Notes under the pieces: generated by a model
Seen by the model: the letters and a program-made list of their open reading frames with translations, nothing else
What the model was told of the DNA's origin: nothing
The model's database searches: none
Position numbers and translations under genes: made by a program
Shown: positions 35,844 through 43,821 of the stretch, piece after piece
Layout of the letters: each line of letters opens with the position of its first letter
Position numbering within the stretch: position 1 is the stretch's first letter
Assembly (NCBI GenBank): GCA_017936565.1
Contig: JAGBFG010000025.1
Location: forward strand, 1-64,000
Direction: 5' to 3'
DNA from: Clostridia bacterium
Lineage (GTDB): Bacteria > Bacillota > Clostridia > Oscillospirales > CAG-272
Length of the DNA: 64,000 bases

Positions 35844-36398
35844 TTATCTTTTCTCGACCAAATAGAAGAAGGGCGAGGTGGGCGAGTTTACAATGCGAAA
35901 GCAGGAAACGCAAATATGGCGCCTGTCAAAGTCCTTGAAATACTCGAAAAGCATCTCCCCTTCCTTCTTTCCTTCCTCGTGCCCCGGGTAAACGGCAATC
36001 ATTAAAACACCGTCCATAGACAAAAGCTCTACTGCCGCCTTTACGGCAGGCAGGGTGGTTTCTCGCATAGTGGTTACCTGCTTTTTGTTGCTTCCGGGAA
36101 GATACCCTAAATTGAACATACCTGCCTTAATGGGCTCATTGACAAATTCCTTCACACGATGGTGCGAGGCGCAAATCAAGGTGTAGTTCTCGGGGGCACC
36201 TTCCTCTTGTAAGCGCGCTTTGGTGGACGCCAAGGCGCTTTCCTGAATGTCAAAGGCAAAGACCTTCCCCTTTTCCCCGACGGTGCGGGATAAAAACAGG
36301 GTATCGTTTCCGTTTCCCATTGTGAAGTCAACGGCAACATCTCCCTCTTTGAGATGCTGCAAAATAAAATGTTTTTGCAAGGACAGTAAATCTACCAA
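35844..36398 (-). CDS. mnmM: tRNA 5-aminomethyl-2-thiouridine methyltransferase MnmM (YtqB family)
   Basis: A class I SAM methyltransferase of the family once called rRNA_methylase (YtqB). B. subtilis YtqB is MnmM, which methylates nm5s2U34 in tRNA. Motif I is DFTMGNGNDTLFL and motif IV is FNLGYLPGSNKKQ. No ATG exists at the front: a Shine-Dalgarno GGTGGAGG best serves a TTG at 36398, while a GTG at 36410 overlaps that site. It lies just after rqcH. It acts on the same nucleotide as mnmA at 13595. Confidence 0.85.
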   Translation of the reverse strand: MVDLLSLQKHFILQHLKEGDVAVDFTMGNGNDTLFLSRTVGEKGKVFAFDIQESALASTKARLQEEGAPENYTLICASHHRVKEFVNEPIKAGMFNLGYLPGSNKKQVTTMRETTLPAVKAAVELLSMDGVLMIAVYPGHEEGKKEGEMLFEYFKDFDRRHICVSCFRIVNSPTSPFFYLVEKR

Positions 36399-36412
36399 AG
36401 CAACCTCCACCC

Positions 36413-38140
36413 TTACGACAAATGCGCAAGGCTCTCTCTTTTATGCACATAGGCAGTATAATTGGTTTTATAGGTGACAAACCCCGGCTTTGCGGCAGGG
36501 GGCTTTTTCACGTTTTTCACCCTTGTATAATCCACCGCCACCAAATCCGTCGTGGCACAGGAGTGATAGGCGGCAATTTCCGCCGCCTCGGTGTAATCCT
36601 GCTCATTGGGCTCTTCTTCCCCACAGACCAAAATCACGTGGGCGCCCGTTAGCCCCTTTACGTGAAACCATATATCCGTTTTTTTGGCGGTTTTGAAGGT
36701 TAAAATGTCGTTTTGCAGATTATTTCTGCCGCAAAGGACGGTATATCCGCCAGAGGTTTTGTACTGTAAGGGACGCACCTTGACATTTTTTTGCGGGGTG
36801 TAACGGCGCATTTTGGAGCCATAGCCCGCATGATAGAGCTCATCGCGTATATCAGAGAGGTCTGCCTCGGTTTCTGCCGCCTGTAAGAAGTGCAAAACCG
36901 TTTCCATATAGGCAAGCTCCTTCTCGGTTACCGCTACCTGCTCTGCCAGAATTTCTCTTGCCTTTTTTGCCTTCGCATAGAGCTTATAGTTTTTTTGCGC
37001 GTTTTGGGCAGGGGTATAGCGCGAGTCAAGCGCCACAACCGTTTCGTCCGGCGGATCCTTTTCGTAATCAACAGCAACAAAGGAGAGCATTCCCTTTTTA
37101 AGACGGTATAAATTCGCCGTTATCAAATCACCCGTTTTGCGATATGACTCTGCCAAGGAAGCGCTTTGCCATTCTTCTCTTTGCAAGGACAGCTTCTTTT
37201 CTAATTTAGCCTTGGTTCGTGTAACCAGACGAAGCAGGTCCTGCGCTCTTAAATGAATGCGCTCAATTCGCTCACGCTCACCGAAAAAGGCATCAAAAAG
37301 AGTGGAAAAGGTGGGATATTTCTCGGTAGAGCTATCAGGAAAATAGGTCAAGGGGAGATAGGAATATTCCAAGGGCTCGCCCTTTTCGTTACGGGTGATA
37401 GAGGGGGCAAGTCGCCCTTCCTTCAATGCAGAAAACCAAGCGCAAAAGGCGCTGTATAATGCTTGCTTGTTTGCCTCTACCAAGGAAACATCCGTTTGCC
37501 CGAGGGCGCGGAAGGCAATTTCTCTGAAAACCGAAAGCGCCGTGCCGCCAAAGGTATCGCTCAAAAAGCGCGTAACACCTCTTTCTTGGGGATACGCGAC
37601 GATGGCGCTCTGCCATTCTTCCTTGGTCACGGTCAAGGGATTTTTCTTTTCGGGAACGGAAGGGGGCCGATAGGTAAGTCCTGGGAGCAGCTGTCGTATT
37701 TCGCTATCGGAAAAATCAATGGGCTTTAATACGGCAATAATTTTTTCTTTTCCATCGGTCACGATGATATTGCTGTATTTTCCCATCATTTCGGCATACA
37801 GATGCTTTTCTGACGAGAAGCCCATCTCGTCCCTTCCCATAAAGGTCAGCTTGCAGACGCGATCAAACCCGCATTGCTCTATTTTAACCAAAACAGCGGG
37901 ACAAAGGTGCTTTCGCAGCAGCATACAAAACATAGGGGGGACTGCGGGATTATCCTTTGAAATATCCGTTAGGGAAATACGGGGGCAGATAGAGCCCACG
38001 TTCAAGGAGAGCTTTTTTCCGCGCAGGAAAAACACCACCTCGTCCTTGGTGGGCTGATATATTTTTTCAACCCGCGCGCCAAGACACGCACGGGATATTT
38101 CCTCTAAAACGGCAAACAGGGTGCCAGCGTCAAACGCCAT
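36413..38140 (-). CDS. rqcH: RqcH, NFACT-family ribosome quality control protein
   Basis: RqcH binds stalled 50S–peptidyl-tRNA complexes and adds C-terminal Ala tails. The 575-residue protein has the NFACT-N start (AFDAGTLFAVLEEISRACLG), a long coiled-coil middle (about 290-440) and the C-terminal NFACT-R domain (FKTAKKTDIWFHVKGLTGAH). Older annotation calls it fibronectin-binding protein. ATG 38140 has AAGGAAAAAAT upstream. It heads the minus operon through mnmM, ylxM, ffh, rpsP and khpA. SmpB (55092) provides the alternative rescue route. Confidence 0.93.
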   Translation of the reverse strand: MAFDAGTLFAVLEEISRACLGARVEKIYQPTKDEVVFFLRGKKLSLNVGSICPRISLTDISKDNPAVPPMFCMLLRKHLCPAVLVKIEQCGFDRVCKLTFMGRDEMGFSSEKHLYAEMMGKYSNIIVTDGKEKIIAVLKPIDFSDSEIRQLLPGLTYRPPSVPEKKNPLTVTKEEWQSAIVAYPQERGVTRFLSDTFGGTALSVFREIAFRALGQTDVSLVEANKQALYSAFCAWFSALKEGRLAPSITRNEKGEPLEYSYLPLTYFPDSSTEKYPTFSTLFDAFFGERERIERIHLRAQDLLRLVTRTKAKLEKKLSLQREEWQSASLAESYRKTGDLITANLYRLKKGMLSFVAVDYEKDPPDETVVALDSRYTPAQNAQKNYKLYAKAKKAREILAEQVAVTEKELAYMETVLHFLQAAETEADLSDIRDELYHAGYGSKMRRYTPQKNVKVRPLQYKTSGGYTVLCGRNNLQNDILTFKTAKKTDIWFHVKGLTGAHVILVCGEEEPNEQDYTEAAEIAAYHSCATTDLVAVDYTRVKNVKKPPAAKPGFVTYKTNYTAYVHKRESLAHLS

Positions 38141-38169
38141 ATTTTTTCCTTTCTTTTTCTTACTTTTAC

Positions 38170-38198
38170 TTGCATTTTTCTTTATCTTATGGTATAAT
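38170..38198 (+). promoter_or_regulatory. SigA promoter of the esterase gene
   Basis: TTGCAT (38170-38175), a 17-base spacer and perfect TATAAT (38193-38198). The leader to ATG 38244 is about 40 bases. The divergent rqcH promoter must lie in the same 100 bases but I could not define it. Confidence 0.82.
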
Positions 38199-38243
38199 GC
38201 GGTATCAAAATCCGTGAAAACCAGGTCAAAAGGAGAATTCGCT

Positions 38244-39038
38244 ATGAAAACGCTTGCATTATGGGACAATCCCTCTGAGCTGAACAACGACCCTTCCATT
38301 GTTTTTCAATATTTCCCCGCGCAAAAGAAGAAGACGAAAGCCACCGTTTTGGTGCTTCCGGGCGGGGGATATCAAAACCGCCTGTATGAAACGCACGAGG
38401 GCGCGGGATATGCCGCATTTTTCAACAGCATCGGTATGGACGCCTTCGTCTTACAGTACCGCATCTTACCCTGCCACTTTCCTCTTCCCTTAATCGATGC
38501 GCGCCGCGCGATGCGGTACATCAGATTTCACGCGGAAGAATTTGATATTTGCCCCGACAAGATTGCCATTATCGGCTCTTCGGCAGGCGGGCATTTAGCC
38601 GCACTGACCTCTACCTATCTCGACGAGATTGAGGGAGAAGTAGAGGACGAAATAGACCGCCTTCCTTTTTTGCCGAACGCCACTATTCTCTGCTATCCCG
38701 TAATCGAAATGGCAGATATGACCGTTGCGCACGTGGGAAGCGCTGTAAACCTTTTGGGCTTTAACAGGCTGCATTCTGCCGCCGCCTTTACTCCTTCCCG
38801 CATCGTGAGCGAAAAAACGCCCCCTGCTTTCGTCTGGCACACCGCCGAGGATGATCTTGTGGACGTTACAAACAGTCTGCGCTACGGTGAGGGGCTTCAC
38901 AAGAAGAACATCCCCTTTGAGCTGCATATTTTCCCCCACGGACCGCACGGTATGGGGCTTGCCAAGGACACACACGTAGGACAGTGGACGGGACTTTTGA
39001 TAAATTGGCTCAAAAACATTGGATTTTTTGGAGAATGA
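38244..39038 (+). CDS. alpha/beta-hydrolase, acetyl-esterase-like
   Basis: A 264-residue cytoplasmic serine hydrolase of the BD-FAE/acetyl xylan esterase type. It has an oxyanion motif LPGGGY (38-43), the nucleophile elbow GSSAGG (Ser113), a likely acid in HTAEDDLVD and the His in FPHGPHGMG. Such enzymes remove acetyl groups from sugars and xylo-oligomers, which would suit the glycan-uptake theme (inference). ATG 38244 has AAAAGGAG upstream; the longer frame begins in the promoter. Monocistronic. Confidence 0.88.
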   Translation: MKTLALWDNPSELNNDPSIVFQYFPAQKKKTKATVLVLPGGGYQNRLYETHEGAGYAAFFNSIGMDAFVLQYRILPCHFPLPLIDARRAMRYIRFHAEEFDICPDKIAIIGSSAGGHLAALTSTYLDEIEGEVEDEIDRLPFLPNATILCYPVIEMADMTVAHVGSAVNLLGFNRLHSAAAFTPSRIVSEKTPPAFVWHTAEDDLVDVTNSLRYGEGLHKKNIPFELHIFPHGPHGMGLAKDTHVGQWTGLLINWLKNIGFFGE

Positions 39039-39097
39039 ACAGCGCAAATTAAGCAATTCAATAAAAGGATTTTCGCCCCGGTCTGCACTTTGTTTTG

Positions 39098-39153
39098 GAA
39101 ATATTCCGTTTCCGCTTGCGGAACGCAGTTGTTTAGACTGCGAGGAATATTTC
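39098..39153. other. 56-base three-way-junction fold in the convergent gap
   Basis: GAAATATTCC (39098-39107) pairs perfectly with GGAATATTTC (39144-39153). Inside are two hairpins: TTCCG/CGGAA with a CTTG loop (39110-39123) and CGCAGT/ACTGCG with a seven-base loop (39124-39142). The layout is a compact cloverleaf on either strand. It lies between the ends of the esterase gene and the EamA gene. No T run follows. Confidence 0.55.
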
Positions 39154-39155
39154 GG

Positions 39156-39202
39156 GACGGCGTAAATTGAACTTTATTTTATCGCTAACTGTGCACGCCG
39201 TC
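39156..39202. repeat. 8-bp inverted repeat at the 3' end of the EamA gene
   Basis: GACGGCGT (39156-39163) and ACGCCGTC (39195-39202) are perfect inverted repeats enclosing 31 AT-rich bases, directly next to the three-way-junction fold. On the minus strand the stem lies 12 bases past the EamA stop and may act in transcription termination, although no T run follows. Confidence 0.45.
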
Positions 39203-39214
39203 TGTGGGATCCTT

Positions 39215-40126
39215 TTATTTTTTCTTTACGAAGTGCTGCACGCCCCAAACGCCGACTATAATCATTGCCGAAGCGAAAAAGGCGATGGGCGCATGCTCTT
39301 CCTTCAAAATGAAGACCCCTGCAAGAAGAGAAACCACCGTTGTGATATTGGAAAAGGCGGTGGAGCGGGAAATGGGCAAATAGGTGTTGGCGTAATTGAT
39401 GCAAAAGAAGGCGACAACAGAGGAAAGCACGCCCAAAAACCCGACAGAAACCAAAAACTCTCCTTGGGTCAGGGGTAAGACCAACCCCTCTAAATTGTGT
39501 ATGTTCTCTATAAAGGCCAACAACGAAAAGGAGACGCTTGCCAACAAAAACATCATATAGGTGCGCTCAAAGGAAGTAAACTCCTCTGCGTTTTTTCGGC
39601 TGACAAAATTAAAGCCTGCGGCAGAAAGCATAGCGCCTAAAAGCAGCAAAAACACCCAGATGCTCGTTTTACCGACGGGGGAATCGCCAAGAGATATAAT
39701 CACAACGCCGACAACCGACAAAATGCTGAAAAGAATTTGTAAGGGGGTCGGTTTTTCCTTTAAGAACAGAAGCCCAAGCAAAAGCGCAACCACGGGAATC
39801 AAGGCAATCATCACCGCGGAAAGCACGGTATTCGTTTGCTGCAAGGCGTAGTTTTCGCATATAAAATACGCCACGGGCTGCAAGAGCCCCAAGGGAACCA
39901 ATTTCCACCATTTTTTGCCCCTTACGGTAAGAAGGGACGGGCGGCAAGCCCAAATAACATTCATAACCAGAAACGCCAAAAGAAAGCGATAGCTGAGCAG
40001 AATAAAGGGTGTAACCTTGACTGCGGTAACGTTAAACGCCGTCTTGGAAAACAAAAAGCTGAATCCAAAAATGATGTTTCCCAAGGCAGCCATTGCCATA
40101 GCGGGAATTTGCTTGTTTTTTATCAT
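39215..40126 (-). CDS. EamA-type drug/metabolite transporter
   Basis: A 303-residue inner-membrane protein with ten hydrophobic helices arranged as two EamA repeats. The first repeat starts AALGNIIFGFSFLFSKTAF; the second starts near WVFLLLLGAMLSAAGFNFVS. DMT-superfamily members export or import amino acids, purines or other small solutes, and the substrate cannot be told here. AGGTGA precedes ATG 40126. It is the last gene of the sensor kinase-dinB-rluA unit, 42 bases after rluA. Confidence 0.88.
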   Translation of the reverse strand: MIKNKQIPAMAMAALGNIIFGFSFLFSKTAFNVTAVKVTPFILLSYRFLLAFLVMNVIWACRPSLLTVRGKKWWKLVPLGLLQPVAYFICENYALQQTNTVLSAVMIALIPVVALLLGLLFLKEKPTPLQILFSILSVVGVVIISLGDSPVGKTSIWVFLLLLGAMLSAAGFNFVSRKNAEEFTSFERTYMMFLLASVSFSLLAFIENIHNLEGLVLPLTQGEFLVSVGFLGVLSSVVAFFCINYANTYLPISRSTAFSNITTVVSLLAGVFILKEEHAPIAFFASAMIIVGVWGVQHFVKKK

Positions 40127-40168
40127 ACAGTCACCTGAATTTCTTTTTATAGACAAGGGATGCTTTTG

Positions 40169-40852
40169 TCAAAATTTTTCGCCTAAAACGAAAAACAGCG
40201 TCCAAGGAAAGCGAGAGGGCGGGTGGGCTTCAAAGCGCCTTTCGTTCCCCTTTCTATCCTTGAAGGTGACGCGGAAGGAATAGAGCGCGAGGGTATCGTT
40301 TCCTCGCCCGCCATACTTCCCGTCGCCATAAAGAGAATGCCCTCTTGACGCAAATTGCACACGGATTTGATGCGTTCTACCCGTATGTAAGCGCACTAAA
40401 ACAAGAGAATAGACACTTCCCTTTTCTTCCGCTTCCTGCAAAACTCGGTAATCCAAAACGGCTTCCTTCACGCCCTTGCGTATTTTCTTTACCACAAAGG
40501 TTTTGTTTTTAGAGGAATCCTTGAAAAGAAAATCCCGTAGGGTTCCCTCTTTTTCCGCAAGGGAGCCCTCTACAACAGCCAAATATTCCTTGATATAGGT
40601 CTGGTGCTGCGAAACCGCCTGAGAATAATAAGCGGCGGCAAAAGAGGTTTTGACCAATACCATCACCCCACCGACGTTTCTGTCAAGACGGTTGACGGGG
40701 GTTATGGGAAAAGCTCCTTCCCTTTCTTTGTCAAGCAAGGTAGCAACGGAAAGAGAGTCCTCTTGGGAAGGGGCTGACAAAAGCCCTATGGGCTTATCCA
40801 CCACCAAAAGCTCTTTATCGTCATAGAGAATGGGAATGTCATTTTTTGTCAT
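40169..40852 (-). CDS. RluA-family pseudouridine synthase
   Basis: A 227-residue single-domain RluA enzyme without an S4 domain. Motif I reads VDKPIGLLSAP. The catalytic-Asp motif is NRLDRNVGGVMV (usual HRLDxxTSG, with His replaced by Asn but Asp kept). Motif III is RLHTGRTHQIRVQFA. The target, rRNA or tRNA, cannot be decided. ATG 40852 overlaps the end of dinB by 14 bases, so the two are translationally linked. Confidence 0.9.
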   Translation of the reverse strand: MTKNDIPILYDDKELLVVDKPIGLLSAPSQEDSLSVATLLDKEREGAFPITPVNRLDRNVGGVMVLVKTSFAAAYYSQAVSQHQTYIKEYLAVVEGSLAEKEGTLRDFLFKDSSKNKTFVVKKIRKGVKEAVLDYRVLQEAEEKGSVYSLVLVRLHTGRTHQIRVQFASRGHSLYGDGKYGGRGNDTLALYSFRVTFKDRKGNERRFEAHPPSRFPWTLFFVLGEKF

Positions 40853-42101
40853 CGCTTTCCGATTGCTTTCCTTTCTGTCTTCTTTTAGCGGCGCCTTCTT
40901 CAATTCCTATGGTGTTGCCAAGCGTAGAACCCAGCACCATAGCGCCGTGACCGTAACGGGAGCGAATGCCATCTACCGTATCCTCCAAGCGCGATGCCTT
41001 TTCCCGTTTTTCCACGTCCTCTTGATCGAAAAATCCAATCTGCTCGGTAAGGGTGTCCTTTCTTGCCAGGCTCATAGCCGTGATGGTCAGCATACGGATG
41101 GGACTACCCACAGAGAAGGACGATTCTAAAATTTCAAGAGCCTTGGCGGCTATCTCACGGGAAATGTCGGTGGGCGGAGAGATGGGCTTTTGACGCGAAA
41201 AGGTTTTGAGCATAGGCGTTTTCACCGTTACCGAAACAGTGCTACACACCATTCCCTGCTTGCGCAAGCGATAAGCCACGTCCTCGGACAAGCTGTAAAG
41301 CGCCAGCTTCCATTCGGCTTTTGTGGTGATATCGTGGCGAAAGGTGATACCGTTTCCAACGCTTTTGGCATCCTCCTTCTGATAAATAGAGGCAACGGGG
41401 CTGTTTTCTTCCCCGTTGGCATAGGAAAACAGCAAATCCCCCACCTTACCAAAGCGGCTTCTCAAAAAGGCGGGACTTGTCGCCGCCAATTCGCCGATGG
41501 TGCGAATATTGCAGGAAGCAAGAGAGAGCGCGGTCTGCTTTCCGATAAACAGAAGCGAATCCACAGGCAAGGGGTATACAATATCCTTATAATTTTCACG
41601 GCTTATGACCGTAACAGCGTCAGGCTTTTTATAGTCGCTTCCCAGCTTAGCAAAAATTTTATTAAAGGAAACGCCAACCGAAACGGTAATCCCAAGCTCT
41701 TCCTTCACCGCCTTGCGTATAGACTCGGCGATTTGGTAGCCGTCGCCGAACAAGGCGCGGCTATTGGTTACGTCAAGCCAGGCCTCGTCCATTCCGAAGG
41801 GCTCTACCAAATCGGTATACCGCTCATAAATGCGGCGGACCATTCCCGAAAAATAGGCATACTTTTCATAGTGAGGCGGAACAAGCACCAAATCCTTGCA
41901 TTTTTGCTTGGCAGACCAAACGGTTTCCGCCGTCTTAATGCCGTATTGCTTGGCAAGCTCGTTTTTGGCTAATATAATGCCGTGTCTGGCTTCCACATCG
42001 CCCGCCACCGCCATCGGTACGTTTCGGTAGGAAGGATAGTCCACGCATTCAACCGAGGCAAAAAAGCTATTGCAGTCACAGTGCAGTATCGTTCTTTCCA
42101 T
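40839..42101 (-). CDS. dinB: Y-family DNA polymerase (DinB/UmuC-like)
   Basis: A 420-residue translesion polymerase. It has the palm-domain start LHCDCNSFFASVEC (first metal Asp), YSSxR-like region, the acidic pair in GMDEAWLDV (usual SIDEAYLD), a helix-hairpin-helix near LLFIGKQTALSLASC and a little-finger domain. GGAAGGAT precedes the ATG. Unlike many dinB genes there is no visible LexA-type box. It is the second gene behind a constitutive-looking promoter shared with a sensor kinase. Confidence 0.93.
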   Translation of the reverse strand: MERTILHCDCNSFFASVECVDYPSYRNVPMAVAGDVEARHGIILAKNELAKQYGIKTAETVWSAKQKCKDLVLVPPHYEKYAYFSGMVRRIYERYTDLVEPFGMDEAWLDVTNSRALFGDGYQIAESIRKAVKEELGITVSVGVSFNKIFAKLGSDYKKPDAVTVISRENYKDIVYPLPVDSLLFIGKQTALSLASCNIRTIGELAATSPAFLRSRFGKVGDLLFSYANGEENSPVASIYQKEDAKSVGNGITFRHDITTKAEWKLALYSLSEDVAYRLRKQGMVCSTVSVTVKTPMLKTFSRQKPISPPTDISREIAAKALEILESSFSVGSPIRMLTITAMSLARKDTLTEQIGFFDQEDVEKREKASRLEDTVDGIRSRYGHGAMVLGSTLGNTIGIEEGAAKRRQKGKQSESDDKK

Positions 42102-42127
42102 ATCCTTCCCTTCGCTTTATTTGAATT

Positions 42128-43579
42128 TTATTTTTCGGCAGACGGAAACGAGAGCGCAAAACGGCAGTATTTTCCATACTCGCTTGAAACGGAAATCTCT
42201 CCGTTATGAGACTCAACGAGGCTCTTCACAATATAGAGCCCCAAGCCGACTCCGTTCTTATCTAACCCGCGGCTTTTATCGCTTTTATAGAATTTGTCAA
42301 AGACATAGGGTAAATCCTCCTCGGGAATGCCCTGCCCCTCATTGTAGACCGAGAAAACGACTGTATCCTTCTCGCCCTTTTCAATATTGATTTGCAGTCT
42401 GCCCTTGGAAAAAGAAAACTTCAAGGCGTTCTCGCAAAGATTGTAAAGAACCTGATGCAGAGCATCCGCGTCCGCGGTTATATACAAGGAGTCCTCCTCT
42501 GCCTCAAAGGAAACGTCGAGCTCCTTTTCTTCGATTTGCGCCTCAAAGGAGATCAGAACCAGTCTTGCGGTTTCGCAAATGTTACAGGGGGCAAAGTGCA
42601 GCCTTCTCTCTCCCGACTCCAAACGGGAGATATCCAAAATCTGCGACACCAGACGCGAAAGACGGTGAATTTCAGAAGAAATCAAATTCAAATAATAGGG
42701 ATGCTTTTCGGGGGGAATGGCGCCGCTGTTAATGCCTTCTATAAAGCCCGCGATGGACGTCATCGGCGTGCGCAAATCGTGAGAAACGTTGGCTAAAAAG
42801 GAATTACGCATTTTTTCCAATCTATCCAAGTCCTCTGCCATTTGATTGAAGGCGGAGGAAAGCTCTGCTATTTCATCCTGCCCAATGACATCGATACGGG
42901 AAGAAAAATTCCCCTTCGCGTAGGACTCGGCGGCATCACTCATACGCTTGATGGGGTCAACCATACGCTCCGTGATAAAATACACCGCAATCAAGGTTGC
43001 CAGCATCACCCAAATACAAGACATCAAAACCGTTTGGGTTGTGGCGTCAAGCAGCTGTGCGCGGTTTGGCGAGATGGCAAAGACGAAGACAAAGCCATCG
43101 CTTTCTTCGCCGCCTTCATCGATATTGATAGGAGAAAAGGACAAGGGGTATTTATCCTCTATCAGTATAGAGGATGCAGCATTTGGATTTCCCGCCTGCA
43201 AAAGCCAGACCTCTTCTAAAAATTCCTTATTTATCTGATTTGGCACCTTATCCTCTACGTTTTGGGTTTTAAAAAGCACCAGCCCATCCGCACGCACAAT
43301 AAAAGCGCCTGCTTCTTCAAGCCCTGCTATATGCTCTTCTATTTCAGACGCCACCTTCTCATCCAACGATAAAAGCGCGGCAAACGGCTCGTCCTTTTCC
43401 GAAAAGGAAATTTCTACGGTGGCAGAAAACAGCTTTGCTGTTTTATAGATATCGTCTGCCTTGTGCGTGTTTATATGCTCTGTTACGACAGAGGAAATGA
43501 CTGTCGCTAAAATAAAAAGGCTAAAAAGAATAATCAACGAAAGCCAGGTCACAAATTTCAAAAAAACACTCTTAAACAT
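42128..43579 (-). CDS. HAMP-domain sensor histidine kinase, orphan
   Basis: A 483-residue membrane kinase. TM1 is at about 10-33, an extracytoplasmic sensor at 34-183, TM2 at 184-203 and HAMP at about 204-256. The HisKA motif is SHDLRTPMTSIAG (about 266) and the ATPase domain has the N box NLCENALKFS (about 383) and GVGLGLYIVKS. ATG 43579 has GGGAG upstream; the longer frame runs through the promoter. No response regulator is adjacent, which is unusual for this kinase class. It heads a unit with dinB, rluA and an EamA transporter. Confidence 0.92.
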   Translation of the reverse strand: MFKSVFLKFVTWLSLIILFSLFILATVISSVVTEHINTHKADDIYKTAKLFSATVEISFSEKDEPFAALLSLDEKVASEIEEHIAGLEEAGAFIVRADGLVLFKTQNVEDKVPNQINKEFLEEVWLLQAGNPNAASSILIEDKYPLSFSPINIDEGGEESDGFVFVFAISPNRAQLLDATTQTVLMSCIWVMLATLIAVYFITERMVDPIKRMSDAAESYAKGNFSSRIDVIGQDEIAELSSAFNQMAEDLDRLEKMRNSFLANVSHDLRTPMTSIAGFIEGINSGAIPPEKHPYYLNLISSEIHRLSRLVSQILDISRLESGERRLHFAPCNICETARLVLISFEAQIEEKELDVSFEAEEDSLYITADADALHQVLYNLCENALKFSFSKGRLQINIEKGEKDTVVFSVYNEGQGIPEEDLPYVFDKFYKSDKSRGLDKNGVGLGLYIVKSLVESHNGEISVSSEYGKYCRFALSFPSAEK

Positions 43580-43612
43580 AGAAACTCCCGTATCTCTCTT
43601 TTCTTTCCCCTT

Positions 43613-43641
43613 ATTATACAACCTTTCCGCCTCTCTGTCAA
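43613..43641 (-). promoter_or_regulatory. SigA promoter of the sensor kinase unit
   Basis: On the minus strand a perfect TTGACA (43636-43641), 17 bases and a perfect TATAAT (43613-43618). The predicted leader is under 35 bases. It is divergent from the gltX promoter 54 bases away. Confidence 0.92.
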
Positions 43642-43694
43642 GGAAGGAAAACAAAAACTTTCCATTAAAAAATATAAATAATTCAGAAAATCGG

Positions 43695-43723
43695 TTGACG
43701 GTTTTTGGGTTTTGTGCTATACT
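43695..43723 (+). promoter_or_regulatory. SigA promoter of the gltX operon
   Basis: TTGACG (43695-43700), 17-base spacer and TATACT (43718-43723), each one mismatch from consensus. The leader of about 92 bases before gltX shows no T-box specifier or antiterminator that I can recognise. Confidence 0.82.
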
Positions 43724-43821
43724 GTATTGGTAAAAATATTTTGCCCGAAATAGCGGTCTTAAACCCCTTTTGAGCAAACAAAGGCGTTTTGTAACGCAAC
43801 GAACAAGAAAGGTACTTTACT

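Noticed and set aside
40839-42101. LexA-controlled dinB
   Set aside because: I saw no CGAAC-type palindrome near the promoter at 43613-43641 or upstream of dinB.
43724-43821. T-box leader before gltX
   Set aside because: The leader is under 100 bases with no T-box sequence or antiterminator hairpin visible.
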